This document shows positions 13,328-22,354 of a stretch of DNA of 30,385 nt, one piece after another. The DNA is from Butyricicoccus pullicaecorum. GTDB taxonomy: Bacteria > Bacillota > Clostridia > Oscillospirales > Butyricicoccaceae. Within the stretch, counting starts at the first letter, position 1, and the number at the start of each line of letters is the position of its first letter. Below the pieces are notes generated by a model that was not told the origin of the DNA, searched no databases, and worked only from the letters and a program-made list of their open reading frames with translations. A program made the position numbers and the translations under genes. The stretch is from positions 1 to 30,385 of the forward strand of contig JAGZIN010000026.1 in the NCBI GenBank assembly GCA_018366195.1, read 5' to 3'.

Positions 13328-13457
13328 TATGCCCGACCCATACGGACTGCGCTGTACCCTGACCGGACAGCCTGCCAGCGGTCAGACACGTCCGGCACAT
13401 TGTCCTTTGGAGCGTCTTGCAGATTTGCCGCTTGCCCGAAAGCAGGAGCAGCCGTGA
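13275..13457 (+). CDS. Small cysteine-rich phage protein
   Basis: This 60-residue protein has a strong AGGAGG site 8 bp before ATG. It has the pattern MKLHFVAEELPATCKACDM, CTLTG, then HCPLERL, seen in small Cys-rich proteins of Firmicutes phages. Four cysteines may bind zinc. Its stop overlaps the GTG start of TerL (GTGA), so it is coupled to packaging gene expression. Function unknown. Confidence 0.75.
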   Translation: MKLHFVAEELPATCKACDMPDPYGLRCTLTGQPASGQTRPAHCPLERLADLPLARKQEQP

Positions 13458-15262
13458 GAAAGTCAAGCGGATTGCATCATGCCTGTGCGGTCTATGCCAA
13501 AAGGGTTGTATCCGGCAATCTGCGGCAGGATTGCTGCAAATGGGAGATATTGGCTTGCCAGCGGCATTTGGACGACTTAAAGCGGCAGGGTACGGACGGC
13601 TTTCCGTGGGTATTCGACACCACCCGTGCTGACCGCATCATTCGCTGGTTTCGGCAGTGTATTCAGGTGCGTGGTGCACTTGCGGGTCAACCCATTGAGC
13701 TGCTGGACTGGCAGGTGTTTGACCTATGCAGCGTGTATGGCTGGGTACACAAAGACACAGGTGCACGTCGATTCAACCGCACCTACAACAAGCGTGCACG
13801 CGGCAACGTCAAGAGCACCGAGAAATCCGGACAATGTTTATACCACATGTGCGGTGATGTCATCTATCCCCCATACCAGCCGGAGCTTGCACAGTTTGAA
13901 ACAGAGCCGGAGGTGGAGTGTGCTGCCGTTGACCGGGAACAGGCAAAGCGTGTCTATGGCGATGCGAAAAAGATTGCGGCAAAATCTGCACAGATTGCCC
14001 GCCGCATGGTGCTCAAAAAGACCACTGCCTATCACAGGGAGCGCGGCGGACTGCTGCGCCCGCTGTCCAAAGATACCAAAAACAAAGACGCGGGCGCACC
14101 CAGTTACTTTGTGGTGGACGAATATCATGCACATGAAAATTCAGAAATTTATGACTTGGGGTTCAATTCGTTCGGCAAGCGCTTACAGCCGCTGCTTGAT
14201 GTCATCACCACTGCCGGTGATGATGCAGAGCACAAACCTTGCTACAAAGAGGAGCTGTACTGCAAGCGCGTTTTGCAAGACCCCGAATTGTTAGACAAAG
14301 AACAGCGCTATTTCATCATGATTCGGGAAATTGACGATGGCGATAACCCGCATGATAAAAGCTGCTGGGTCAAGGCAAACCCCATTTTGCGCACCGATAG
14401 CCTGTATGCACTCACATTACGGGAGCAGATAGAAACAGAATATACCACTGCGTATGAATCCGGTGATGCTGCCAAAATCCGGAAATTTCTCACACGCCGT
14501 CTGTGCCGTTGGCAAGCCTCCAGCGTCAATCGGTATCTGGACGAGCGATTGATGACATTAGCACGCGCGGCAATGGTGCCTTTGCCCGAATTTGCAAAGC
14601 TGACGGACGGAAAGCATTGCCATGTAGGCTATGACCTGGGAAAGCGCATTGACCTCACCGGTACAGGTGCGGTATGGGCACTGGAAGATGGGCGTTTTGC
14701 AGTACAGATGCAGGGCTTTATGCCGCAGAACCGCGCCGTGCTGCATGAAAAAACAGACCGTGTGGAATATATCTCGTGGGCAGAGGGCGGCTATGTGACC
14801 TTGACCCCGGGTGATGTGACGGATAACAGCTATGTGAACAACTGGATTTGTGAAAACGAGCGGGCACATGAGTGGCTGGTTGATGAAATTGATTATGATG
14901 GACACAATGCAACCGACCTTGCAATCCAGATGCGGGAGGAACGCGGAGAGGAAGTGGTGGTTGAAATCCCGCAAACCTGTGCCGGACTCAATCAGGCAAC
15001 CAAGCGTTTTCGTGAACTGCTTTTACAGGAGCGGCTGGTGATTGCATACAGTCCCCTCGCACTGTGGTGCATGAGCAATGCCATTGAAGTGACCAACAAT
15101 TTTGGAGATATCAAGCTGTCCAAGCGGCACAAAGATGATACCGAACGGATTGACCCTCTAGCGGCAACACTCAATGCGCTGGCGCGGTTATTGGTGCGCA
15201 TGGACCAGCCCAAGAAGCGCACGCTCAGTGAAAAAATTGAATCCGGCGATTTTGGTATGTAG
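13454..15262 (+). CDS. terL: Terminase large subunit
   Basis: This 602-residue packaging ATPase and nuclease starts at GTG 13454, after CAGGAG and overlapping the previous stop. The Walker A-like loop is RARGNVKST (114-122), a variant without the full GxxGxGKS form but normal for this Terminase_1-type branch. Walker B is YFVVDE (218-223), followed by the YHAHENSEIYDLG region. The nuclease half has acidic residues in HVGYDLGKRIDLTGTG, in WLVDEIDYDGHN and near the end in DTERIDPLAATLNALARL. It drives DNA into the prohead and cuts at cos with the HNH protein. Full length, no frameshift seen. Confidence 0.95.
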   Translation: MRKSSGLHHACAVYAKRVVSGNLRQDCCKWEILACQRHLDDLKRQGTDGFPWVFDTTRADRIIRWFRQCIQVRGALAGQPIELLDWQVFDLCSVYGWVHKDTGARRFNRTYNKRARGNVKSTEKSGQCLYHMCGDVIYPPYQPELAQFETEPEVECAAVDREQAKRVYGDAKKIAAKSAQIARRMVLKKTTAYHRERGGLLRPLSKDTKNKDAGAPSYFVVDEYHAHENSEIYDLGFNSFGKRLQPLLDVITTAGDDAEHKPCYKEELYCKRVLQDPELLDKEQRYFIMIREIDDGDNPHDKSCWVKANPILRTDSLYALTLREQIETEYTTAYESGDAAKIRKFLTRRLCRWQASSVNRYLDERLMTLARAAMVPLPEFAKLTDGKHCHVGYDLGKRIDLTGTGAVWALEDGRFAVQMQGFMPQNRAVLHEKTDRVEYISWAEGGYVTLTPGDVTDNSYVNNWICENERAHEWLVDEIDYDGHNATDLAIQMREERGEEVVVEIPQTCAGLNQATKRFRELLLQERLVIAYSPLALWCMSNAIEVTNNFGDIKLSKRHKDDTERIDPLAATLNALARLLVRMDQPKKRTLSEKIESGDFGM

Positions 15263-15274
15263 GGAGAGGAAAAC

Positions 15275-15448
15275 ATGCGAAAGGTATTGGGAATTGTTGC
15301 AGATGGCTGTGCCCTTGCAGGCGGCTGGTTTTTACAGTATGCTGCATTTTTAGTCACTCCGGCACTGGGGTATGCGGTATGGGCGCTGCTTCTATGGCTG
15401 GCTGCTGGCATGGTTCTGTATTTGCTGAAAGGCGGTGGTGTGGATTGA
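15275..15448 (+). CDS. Small two-helix membrane protein between TerL and portal
   Basis: This 57-residue protein, MRKVLGIVADGCALAGGWFL..., has two hydrophobic segments (about 13-30 and 31-51). A GGGAGAGGA site lies 5-12 bp before ATG 15275. It overlaps the portal start (TTGA). Small membrane proteins are frequently found at this place in Firmicutes phages; function unknown. Confidence 0.7.
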   Translation: MRKVLGIVADGCALAGGWFLQYAAFLVTPALGYAVWALLLWLAAGMVLYLLKGGGVD

Positions 15449-16674
15449 TTGTAGATAGACTGTTTCGCAGGGTGCATAATGCCAGCGAATCCATACATTT
15501 GACGCTAGATGACCCCACCGGCTGCGGCATCCATTCTCTCGGCGTCAGCGCAAGTCCGGAACATGCGCTCAAGCTGAGTGCAGTTTTTCGCGCCGTGGAC
15601 GGAATCTCCAATTCGATTGCAAAGCTGCCGCTCTACATCATGGACGAGACCACAAAGGAACGCAAGCCGGAGCACCCGCTGACGCCGCTGCTGACGCTCC
15701 GCCCCAATGAGCTGATGACTGCCCAGACGTATAAAAAGCTGCTGGAAACCGAACGCCTGCTGACGGGAAATGGATATGCTTGGATTCATCGTGACCCGCT
15801 GACCTGCGAACCGGTGGAGCTCGTTCCATTACAGGCGCAGTTCGTGACCCCTTGGCTGGATACCAGCGGCAATCTATGGTATATGGTGCGGCTTCCAAAC
15901 ACAGGAAAGCAGTACAAGTTATCTCCGGCAGATATGCTGCACTTTAAGGGCTTTTCACGCGATGGCATAACCGGTTTATCCGTACTGCGCTATGCAGCCG
16001 AGGTCATTGCAACCGGGCGGCAGACCCAGCAATATGAGATGCAGTATTATGCCAAGGGTACCCACGTGCCCGGGGTGTTATCCACGGACGCAGACCTGTC
16101 CTCAGAACAGCGAGAAGCAGTACGCGCGGAATGGGAGCGCATACACAGTGGTGCAGACAACGCGTTCCGCATTGCTGTTTTGGATATCGGCACGAAATAT
16201 CAGCCGATTGGAATTTCCAACAAGGATAGCCAATTCATCGAATCAAAAGGCGTGACCGTAGAGGATATCAGCCGTTTTTTCGCCATGCCGCTCTATAAGC
16301 TGGGGGCAGGCAAACAGTCGTACAGCTCCAATGAGCAGAACGCGATTGAATATGTTGGTGATACCTTGATGCCGAGCGTGATTCAATACGAGCAGGAATA
16401 CAGCTATAAGCTGCTGTTCCGCTCCGACTTACGGCAAAATCTGCGTGTGCGGGTCAACCAAAATGCCGAGCTGCGCGGAGACCTCAATGCGCGTGCAAAC
16501 TGGTACAAGAGCATGCGCGAGGTTGGCGCATATTCGGTCAATGATGTTTTGGCTCTGGAAGACCTGCCGGCAGTGCCCGGCGGCGAAACACGGCTTGCCA
16601 GTCTCAACTATATCCCGCTGGAGCTGTTCTATGAACTGGCAATGGCACGCAACAAAGGAGGTGAAACAAAATGA
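15445..16674 (+). CDS. Portal protein, HK97 family
   Basis: This 409-residue protein forms the dodecameric ring through which DNA enters the head. The family signature ALKLSAVFRAVDGISNSIAK lies at 41-60, followed by LPLYIMDE. Later parts LLTGNGYAWIHRD, DMLHFKGFSRDGITGLSVL and VEDISRFFAMPLYKLGAGK are also typical. I choose TTG 15445, directly after the small membrane gene, because the residues from there match the usual N-terminus; a longer form starting at 15379 would overlap that gene. The end overlaps the protease ATG. Confidence 0.95.
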   Translation: MIVDRLFRRVHNASESIHLTLDDPTGCGIHSLGVSASPEHALKLSAVFRAVDGISNSIAKLPLYIMDETTKERKPEHPLTPLLTLRPNELMTAQTYKKLLETERLLTGNGYAWIHRDPLTCEPVELVPLQAQFVTPWLDTSGNLWYMVRLPNTGKQYKLSPADMLHFKGFSRDGITGLSVLRYAAEVIATGRQTQQYEMQYYAKGTHVPGVLSTDADLSSEQREAVRAEWERIHSGADNAFRIAVLDIGTKYQPIGISNKDSQFIESKGVTVEDISRFFAMPLYKLGAGKQSYSSNEQNAIEYVGDTLMPSVIQYEQEYSYKLLFRSDLRQNLRVRVNQNAELRGDLNARANWYKSMREVGAYSVNDVLALEDLPAVPGGETRLASLNYIPLELFYELAMARNKGGETK

Positions 16675-17372
16675 AATTTGCAGTCAATGGCATGATTGCA
16701 TCTGATGAAGATGCACATATAATCCGATTTTTTGGCTTGGAGAATATCTGGAGAATGGTTTGTCCGCAGGATATCCGCGATGCGATTGCAAACACGCCGC
16801 AAGGCGACACGCTAACGCTGGAAATCAATTCCGGCGGCGGCAGCTTATATGCAGGCTTTGAAATGTACAGCCTGCTCGCTGGTGCAGATATCCCAACACG
16901 CGCAGAAGTGCAGAGCCTTGCAGGGTCTGCCGCCTCGATTTTGCTGGCTGGCGTGAAAACGGCTTGCTGCTCTCCGGTTGGTCAGGTGATGATTCACTTG
17001 CCCAGTACGGTCACAGATGGCAATGAAGTCGCACACAAAGAAAGTCTGGGTATGCTCCAAGCGGCAACTGAAAGTATCATCAACGCATACGCGGCGAAGT
17101 GCGGGGATAAAATCACGCGCGATGCCCTAAAAGCAAAGATGACCGCTGAAACCTATCTGACCGCACAGCAAGCCTTGGAAATCGGCTTGATTGATGAAAT
17201 TTTGGGCGGTTCACAGCCGTTCACACCGGCGCAGGTGATGAACTGGAATGGGTTTTCATCAGGTGGATTGCCTGATATGGATAAACTGCGTGACGCATAC
17301 GCAATGCTCCACCAGCCACAGAACGAAATGGAACTGGCTCGTTGTGCATTAGAACTGGCGATGATGCAATAA
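16671..17372 (+). CDS. Head maturation protease, ClpP-related
   Basis: This 233-residue serine protease cleaves the capsid precursor during head maturation. It has the ClpP-like pattern INSGGGSLYAGFEMY (52-66), the nucleophile Ser89 in SLAGSAASILLAG, and His109 in VMIHLPST. The third catalytic residue should lie in the ETYLTAQQALEIGLIDEI region near 160. It overlaps the portal gene by 4 bp and precedes the capsid gene, the usual HK97 order. The C-terminal 50 residues are a variable tail. Confidence 0.93.
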   Translation: MKFAVNGMIASDEDAHIIRFFGLENIWRMVCPQDIRDAIANTPQGDTLTLEINSGGGSLYAGFEMYSLLAGADIPTRAEVQSLAGSAASILLAGVKTACCSPVGQVMIHLPSTVTDGNEVAHKESLGMLQAATESIINAYAAKCGDKITRDALKAKMTAETYLTAQQALEIGLIDEILGGSQPFTPAQVMNWNGFSSGGLPDMDKLRDAYAMLHQPQNEMELARCALELAMMQ

Positions 17373-17382
17373 AGGAGAAATC

Positions 17383-18576
17383 ATGATGAAAGAATTGCAG
17401 AATAAACTGTATGACCTCAAACACCAGCGTGCAGAGTGCCTGAAAACGGCACAGGATGCGCTGGGGCGCTCAGATATGACAGCATATAAGACGGCTATGG
17501 ATCAGGCGGCTGCCTTTGCTCCGCAGATTGATGCCACGCAGGAACTCATCAACAGCATGGCGCAGTATATGGAGGACCCGAAACTCCCAGCTCTGGTCAC
17601 TGATGACACCACGCAGGAAATTCGCGCGTCGCGTGAATACGCCCGCGCATTTACATTCGCGGCGCGAAATGGCTTGAATCTGAAAAATGCACGCGGTCAT
17701 GAGCAGGCAAAGATTCTGCTTGATGCGCTGCAAGAGGCTGGCGGCAGTCCCGAGGGGGCAGATGGCGGCTTTCTGATTCCTGCTGACATGGAAACCAAAA
17801 TCAATGTTGTGCGCAGGCAGCAGATTGCACTGGCTGATTTGTTTCATACGGAAACCACTTTTACACGTACCGGTTTCCGTGTGTACGACACCCAGCCGAC
17901 CAAGGGCTTTACCAAGGTGAGCGAAATGGGACAGATTCCGAAAGATGATAAGCCGCAGTTCCAGCGTGTAGACTTTGCGGTTGAGGACTACGCCCTGATT
18001 GTACCCATGTCCAACGATTTGCTGGCAGATGAAACCGCCGGTCTGATGGGATATCTGGCAGATTGGCTGGGACGCAAAAGTGTACTCACGGAAAATATCA
18101 ATCTTCTGGCGCTGCTGGCGGCGCTGTCTTCCGAAGACCTGACACAAGGCAAGGAATATGCAGGGATTAAGACCGCACTCAATAAGGGACTTGACCCCAG
18201 CATTTCGGTCAATGCTAAGATTTTGACCAATCAGTCTGGATTCAATGCGCTTGACCAACTGGTGGATGCGCAGGGACGAGACCTGCTGCAGCCCGACCCA
18301 AGACAGCCGGAAACCAGTCTGCTGCGCGGTCGGCAGATAATTGTGCTGTCTGATGCGGTACTGCCCAATGCGTCTGAAAAAGCTCCCGTGTATATCGGAG
18401 ACTTTACGCAGTTTGGCACCCTGATTCGCCGTTCTGCCATGGAAATTGCAACAACCAATGTCGGCGGCAACAGCTGGGCAACCAACTCAACGGAAGCACG
18501 CGCCATAATGCGCATGGACGAAATCAAGACAGATGATAAGGCTGTTATCAAGCGAGAAATTACGGTGGGCGCATGA
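17383..18576 (+). CDS. Major capsid protein, HK97 fold
   Basis: The protein has 397 residues from the first ATG (17383) or 396 from the adjacent one. Residues 1-70 form a charged helical delta/scaffold domain, expected to be removed by the preceding protease. The mature part begins near GGFLIPADMETKI. HK97-type features include IALADLFHTETTFTRTGFRVYDT, the FAVEDYALIVPMSNDLLADE region and the ending RAIMRMDEIKTDDKAVIKREI. AAAGGAG lies before the start. The end overlaps the head-tail connector start (ATGA). Confidence 0.95.
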   Translation: MMKELQNKLYDLKHQRAECLKTAQDALGRSDMTAYKTAMDQAAAFAPQIDATQELINSMAQYMEDPKLPALVTDDTTQEIRASREYARAFTFAARNGLNLKNARGHEQAKILLDALQEAGGSPEGADGGFLIPADMETKINVVRRQQIALADLFHTETTFTRTGFRVYDTQPTKGFTKVSEMGQIPKDDKPQFQRVDFAVEDYALIVPMSNDLLADETAGLMGYLADWLGRKSVLTENINLLALLAALSSEDLTQGKEYAGIKTALNKGLDPSISVNAKILTNQSGFNALDQLVDAQGRDLLQPDPRQPETSLLRGRQIIVLSDAVLPNASEKAPVYIGDFTQFGTLIRRSAMEIATTNVGGNSWATNSTEARAIMRMDEIKTDDKAVIKREITVGA

Positions 18577-18884
18577 TTTGCCCACTGGAACACATCAAGC
18601 AGTATATGCAGATTACACACGATGCAGATGATGCACTGATTCTCATGCTGGCATCTGCCGCCGAAGAATATCTGCTCAAGGCTGGTGTGCGCACAGAGGA
18701 TTCGCGGTATTCCCTTGCTGTATCCGCGCTTACGCTGCACTGGTATGACAACCGTGCTGTGGTGGATAGCAAGCTGGATACCCTTCCACTGGGTTTGCGC
18801 CAAATCATCAACCAGCTGAAAGCGGAACGGGTATGTCATACAGAAGACAACCCGACAGAGGAGGAACCGCAAGATGGCATATAA
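18573..18884 (+). CDS. Head-tail connector (gp6-like)
   Basis: This 103-residue protein has the gp6/DNA-packaging signature: helices LEHIKQYMQITHDADDALILMLASAAEEYLLKAGV and a later SLAVSALTLHWYDNR. It should form a ring beneath the portal. It overlaps both neighbours, the capsid gene and the adaptor gene, indicating coupled translation. Confidence 0.88.
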   Translation: MICPLEHIKQYMQITHDADDALILMLASAAEEYLLKAGVRTEDSRYSLAVSALTLHWYDNRAVVDSKLDTLPLGLRQIINQLKAERVCHTEDNPTEEEPQDGI

Positions 18885-19479
18885 CGCTGGCAGGCTGCGT
18901 TCCAATGTTATCGTCCTGCGTATCGTCCATGAGGACACTGGCTGCCGTTGGGTTCCCTGCACCACAATTCGGGCAGAGGTCACATATCCGAGTGGCAGCA
19001 ACCTGTTTTCCAAAATCGGTCTGGGTGTTCGTTCTGTGCGCTTGAAAATTCGGGTACAGCCAGACCTTACATTGCATGATGCGTTGATGCTGGGTGACCA
19101 GCACTTGTTTCTGACCAAAATCACACCAGAGCCAGACCGCATTTACTGCATCGTAGACGCAGCTGTGATTCCCCCGGTGTCCTGCTGTGTATCGCGCAAA
19201 ACCGTGGAGACAGACAGCCGGCACAACCGCCCTACCCTATCTCAAATCAGTGCCTATACCTTCCCCGCCTGTGTCACGGAGAAATATGGAAAGCTCAATC
19301 AACAGGCAGAGCCGCAGGACACAACAGAAATGGTGTATGTACTGGTCACACCAAAACCCGTGACCTTGCGAGCGGGTGAGGTCATTACCATGCAGGGGGA
19401 AAGCTGGTGTGTCCAAATTGGACACACCTTAGACCCGTATAAGAATGAGTATGAAATCATACGGAAGGAGGATACCTGA
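18874..19479 (+). CDS. Head-tail adaptor / head closure protein, possible tandem domain form
   Basis: This 201-residue protein lies where SPP1 gp16-like head closure proteins are found, but those are usually about 110 residues. The first half (MAYNAGRLRSNVIVL to about 105) and the second half (about 125-201, with VTPKPVTLRAGEVITMQGESW) both look like beta-rich adaptor domains, so it may be a duplication or fusion. Palindrome copy 7 encodes CVQIGHT near residues 179-184. An AGGAGG site overlaps the previous gene. The stop overlaps the next ATG. Confidence 0.7.
   Translation: MAYNAGRLRSNVIVLRIVHEDTGCRWVPCTTIRAEVTYPSGSNLFSKIGLGVRSVRLKIRVQPDLTLHDALMLGDQHLFLTKITPEPDRIYCIVDAAVIPPVSCCVSRKTVETDSRHNRPTLSQISAYTFPACVTEKYGKLNQQAEPQDTTEMVYVLVTPKPVTLRAGEVITMQGESWCVQIGHTLDPYKNEYEIIRKEDT
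19409..19425. promoter_or_regulatory. Dispersed palindrome, copy 7 (perfect, extended)
   Basis: GTGTCCAAATTGGACAC extends here by three further pairs to a 23-bp palindrome (19406-19428). It lies inside the adaptor gene, 53 bp upstream of the next start. Confidence 0.9.
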
Positions 19480-19979
19480 TGCAGGAAATCAGTCGAAGCC
19501 TTGACGGACTCTCTGCACAGCTGGAACGTGTGCTGACCCGTGCACCAGAGCTTCAGCGGGAAATACATGAGACGTTAGGAGCACAATTACTCACCGCTGT
19601 GCGGCAGCGTGCGCCAATCAGCCTAAAAGGACACCGCATTTCTGCCACAGAATATCATGCACGAGGCACGCTGCGTAAATGGCAATCGAAGTATATCGGC
19701 TCAAGAGGTGGGTATGCAGCAGTCCGTGCAACCGACGAACCCAAAGGAAACAACGGTGCCGGTGCCATCACAAACTATGTGGAAAACGGACACCGTTCCC
19801 GTGTGGGCGGTATGTATGCCAGCAGGCGCACCATGCGCCGCTGGCGGCAGTACGGTGCGCCATACTCGTTTGTCGATGGGCGCGGCTTTTATCACAGAAC
19901 ACAGGCAGACGCGGAACGACTGCTGACACGTGCTGCTGAACAGCTTGCAGCGCAGATTGCCGAGGAGTTTGAGCGATGA
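19479..19979 (+). CDS. HK97 gp10-like head-tail joining protein
   Basis: This 166-residue protein begins with a helical stretch EISRSLDGLSAQLERVL. It continues LLTAVRQRAPISLKGHR, then GTLRKWQSKYIGSRGGYAAV and ITNYVENGHRSR, the pattern of the HK97 gp10 family that connects head and tail. GGAGG lies 8 bp before ATG. The stop overlaps the next gene's ATG. Confidence 0.9.
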   Translation: MQEISRSLDGLSAQLERVLTRAPELQREIHETLGAQLLTAVRQRAPISLKGHRISATEYHARGTLRKWQSKYIGSRGGYAAVRATDEPKGNNGAGAITNYVENGHRSRVGGMYASRRTMRRWRQYGAPYSFVDGRGFYHRTQADAERLLTRAAEQLAAQIAEEFER

Positions 19980-20437
19980 TAACACAGCGTATGTTGTTGG
20001 ACGCTCTGAACGATATCACGGCACAGTGTTTCCCGAAACGGACAACCTACCGTGACGCATGGCCGGAACAGTTTGTCCGTCCCTCTATTTTTCTGGTCGC
20101 AGAACCCAGAGCGGAAATTGGTGGCAATCGACACTTGATTGAATACAAACAGGTGCTGGCGGCACAGCTCAATGATACGGTAGATGCACACTATGAGGCA
20201 GATACTGACCGCTTGTGTGACGAGACAGACCAGCTGATGGAAATGCTGTCGCAGGGCTATCTGCCCGTATCAGACCGTGCCCTTCACATTGATGCAATCG
20301 AAACCGAACGCGAAGGCACGGCATCGCTTGTGAAAATTACGCTGCATTGGTTCGATGACCGTCCACAGCACAGCACCACGTATCCCATGATGAAGGAATT
20401 CAATCTCGAAACGGAAATTCAAGAAGGAGGCGTATAG
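19976..20437 (+). CDS. Tail terminator-like protein
   Basis: This 153-residue protein starts MITQRMLLDALNDITAQCFP and ends with a beta-rich half (SLVKITLHWFDDRP). It matches the small protein family (DUF6838-like) found between gp10 and the sheath gene in PBSX-like tail modules. It should cap the tail and join it to the head. It overlaps gp10 by 4 bp. Assignment rests on sequence pattern and position. Confidence 0.75.
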   Translation: MITQRMLLDALNDITAQCFPKRTTYRDAWPEQFVRPSIFLVAEPRAEIGGNRHLIEYKQVLAAQLNDTVDAHYEADTDRLCDETDQLMEMLSQGYLPVSDRALHIDAIETEREGTASLVKITLHWFDDRPQHSTTYPMMKEFNLETEIQEGGV

Positions 20438-20438
20438 C

Positions 20439-21521
20439 ATGGCGATGAAACTTCCCTCCATTACCATTGCCTTTCAGACAGCGGGCATCGAAGCAATTGG
20501 ACGCTCGGAAAAAGGCGTTGTTGCCCTGCTGCTCAAGGGCACGGAGGACAGCGCTCAGACCTATACCATTTATGATGCGACCGATATTCCAGAGACGCTG
20601 AGCGCAGAGAACAAAGCCTATATCAGTCGGGCGCTGATTGGCTACACCAAACCACCGCGCTATGTGTTGGTATATGTGGGAGCGTCCACCGAAGATGACC
20701 TGACAAAAGGTCTGGAGTATCTGGAAACCCAAAAATTTGATTACATGGCAGGTCCTCCAGATATCTCATCGGAGCAGGCACAGGCAGTTGCCACTTGGAT
20801 TAAGAATCAGCGTGAGAATAATCATGCCATTTACAAAGCGGTTCTGCCAAACACTGCCGCTGACCATGAATGTATCATCAATATGACAACCGAAGCTTGT
20901 GACATGGGAGATGATGACCACACCAAACTGTCTGCGGCGCAGATGTGCAGCCGCATTGCCGGACTGATTGCAGGCACGCCCATGAAAATTGCCTGTACCT
21001 ATGCGCCGCTTCCAGAGCTGGCAGACTGCAATCGCCTGTCAAGGGCAGATGGAGACAAGGCGATTGGAGAAGGCAAGTTTATCCTGATTCACGACGGGCA
21101 GAAGGTCAAGGTGGGACGCGGCATCAATTCCTTTGTCACAACGATTGCTGGCAAAGGGACTGCATTCCAGAAAATCAAAATCGTAGAGTGTATGCACATG
21201 ATGGAGCAGGACATTCGGCAGACTGCGGAGGACAGCTATATTGGCAAGTATCCCAACAGCTACGACAATAAGTGTCTGCTGATGACTGCCATTGATGGAT
21301 ATTTGGAACAGCTGTATCTGGATGAATTGATTCAGGAAGGCTGGACAGTGGAAATCAACATGGAAAAAACACGCGCATATTTGAAAAGTGTGGGCGTGGA
21401 CGTGTCCGGTCTGAGTGACGATGCCGTGCGGCGTGCAGATACCGGTGATAAGGTTTTTATCCGTATCAAGAGCAATATCTTGGACGCAATCGAAGAAATT
21501 GATATTGATGCGAACATTTAA
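20439..21521 (+). CDS. xkdK: Contractile tail sheath protein, XkdK-like
   Basis: This 360-residue sheath subunit contracts to drive the tail tube into the cell. Typical parts are the N-terminal AFQTAGIEAIGRSEKGVVALLL, the RADGDKAIGEGKFILIHDGQKVKVGRGINSF region and the C-terminal GWTVEINMEKTRAYLKSVGVD with the beta-strand end VFIRIKSNILDAIEEIDI that links subunits. It has a strong AAGGAGG site 8 bp before ATG. It shows that the phage is a myovirus-type particle in spite of its siphovirus-like head genes. Confidence 0.95.
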   Translation: MAMKLPSITIAFQTAGIEAIGRSEKGVVALLLKGTEDSAQTYTIYDATDIPETLSAENKAYISRALIGYTKPPRYVLVYVGASTEDDLTKGLEYLETQKFDYMAGPPDISSEQAQAVATWIKNQRENNHAIYKAVLPNTAADHECIINMTTEACDMGDDDHTKLSAAQMCSRIAGLIAGTPMKIACTYAPLPELADCNRLSRADGDKAIGEGKFILIHDGQKVKVGRGINSFVTTIAGKGTAFQKIKIVECMHMMEQDIRQTAEDSYIGKYPNSYDNKCLLMTAIDGYLEQLYLDELIQEGWTVEINMEKTRAYLKSVGVDVSGLSDDAVRRADTGDKVFIRIKSNILDAIEEIDIDANI

Positions 21522-21536
21522 GAGAGAGGTGTAACA

Positions 21537-21968
21537 ATGTTTGATTCGGCAAAACGTGTCATCTCCGGCACGTGGGGCGAGGTTTGGGTTGATGGCGAAC
21601 TGATTGCGGAATGTACCGCCTGTCAGCTCAAATACACCAAAAATAAGGAAAAGGTTGGTCGCTGTGGGGAAATGGTCAACGATGCCAAAACCGTTAGCTT
21701 AGATGGTACAGGTTCGATTACCCTGCATAAGGTGTACAGCCAATTTACGACAGCGATTGATTCCATTCTGCATGGTCGGGACGCGCGTGTGACCATCATT
21801 TCCAAGCTGGACGATCCGGATGCCTATGGTGCGGAGCGTGTCGCTGCCTATAACGTATCGTGGGACGACGAGACGCTGGCGGACTGGGCACATGGCAAGC
21901 TGGGCACCATGACCCGCCCCTTCACCTTTACCCGACATAAATTCTTGGACACAATTGAAACCGTTTGA
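21537..21968 (+). CDS. xkdM: Tail tube protein, XkdM-like
   Basis: This 143-residue protein begins FDSAKRVISGTWGEVWVDGELIAECTACQLKYTKNKEKV, the XkdM tube signature. It forms the inner tube of the contractile tail. It follows the sheath gene by 15 bp and has GAGAGG before ATG. Confidence 0.95.
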   Translation: MFDSAKRVISGTWGEVWVDGELIAECTACQLKYTKNKEKVGRCGEMVNDAKTVSLDGTGSITLHKVYSQFTTAIDSILHGRDARVTIISKLDDPDAYGAERVAAYNVSWDDETLADWAHGKLGTMTRPFTFTRHKFLDTIETV

Positions 21969-21979
21969 TGGAGGACACA

Positions 21980-22354
21980 ATGACAACTACACTGGATACC
22001 TTGCTGACAAGCACCTTGCCCGACCCGCTGCATGAAACCGTCCGCGTTCCGCGGCTTGTAATGGCAGATGGAACCCCATTGACGCTGGAGCTTCAGCAGC
22101 TTACCTTTAACCAGATTGCCGACCTGCGCGAACGCCACAAGGATTTTGCAATTCATACCGTTCTGGCGGGGGTGAAGTCCCCCAGCCTGCGCGATAGCGC
22201 ATTGCGTGAGCATTTCGATGTGGAAACCCCAGTTGACCTCATTAAGAAGTTATTCCTGCCGGGCGAGATTGATGAACTGTGCACCCACATTTCTAAGCTG
22301 TCGGGCTATTATAAAAAGACCGTCGAGCTGGTACAGGAAATCCAAAAAAACTGA
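21980..22354 (+). CDS. xkdN: Tail assembly chaperone, short form (XkdN-like)
   Basis: This 124-residue protein matches XkdN: TPLTLELQQLTFNQIADLRERHKD, then TVLAGVKSPSLRD and KKLFLPGEIDELCTHISKLSGY. ATG 21980 follows an ATGGAGG site. It is a chaperone for the tape measure protein. Its last codons CAA AAA AAC are directly followed by TGA and form a -1 slippery site, so a longer form is also made. Confidence 0.9.
   Translation: MTTTLDTLLTSTLPDPLHETVRVPRLVMADGTPLTLELQQLTFNQIADLRERHKDFAIHTVLAGVKSPSLRDSALREHFDVETPVDLIKKLFLPGEIDELCTHISKLSGYYKKTVELVQEIQKN

Noticed and set aside
13454..15262. Terminase read as a pseudogene because of its odd Walker A
   Set aside because: The frame is full length with good Walker B and nuclease residues, and a strong coupled start.
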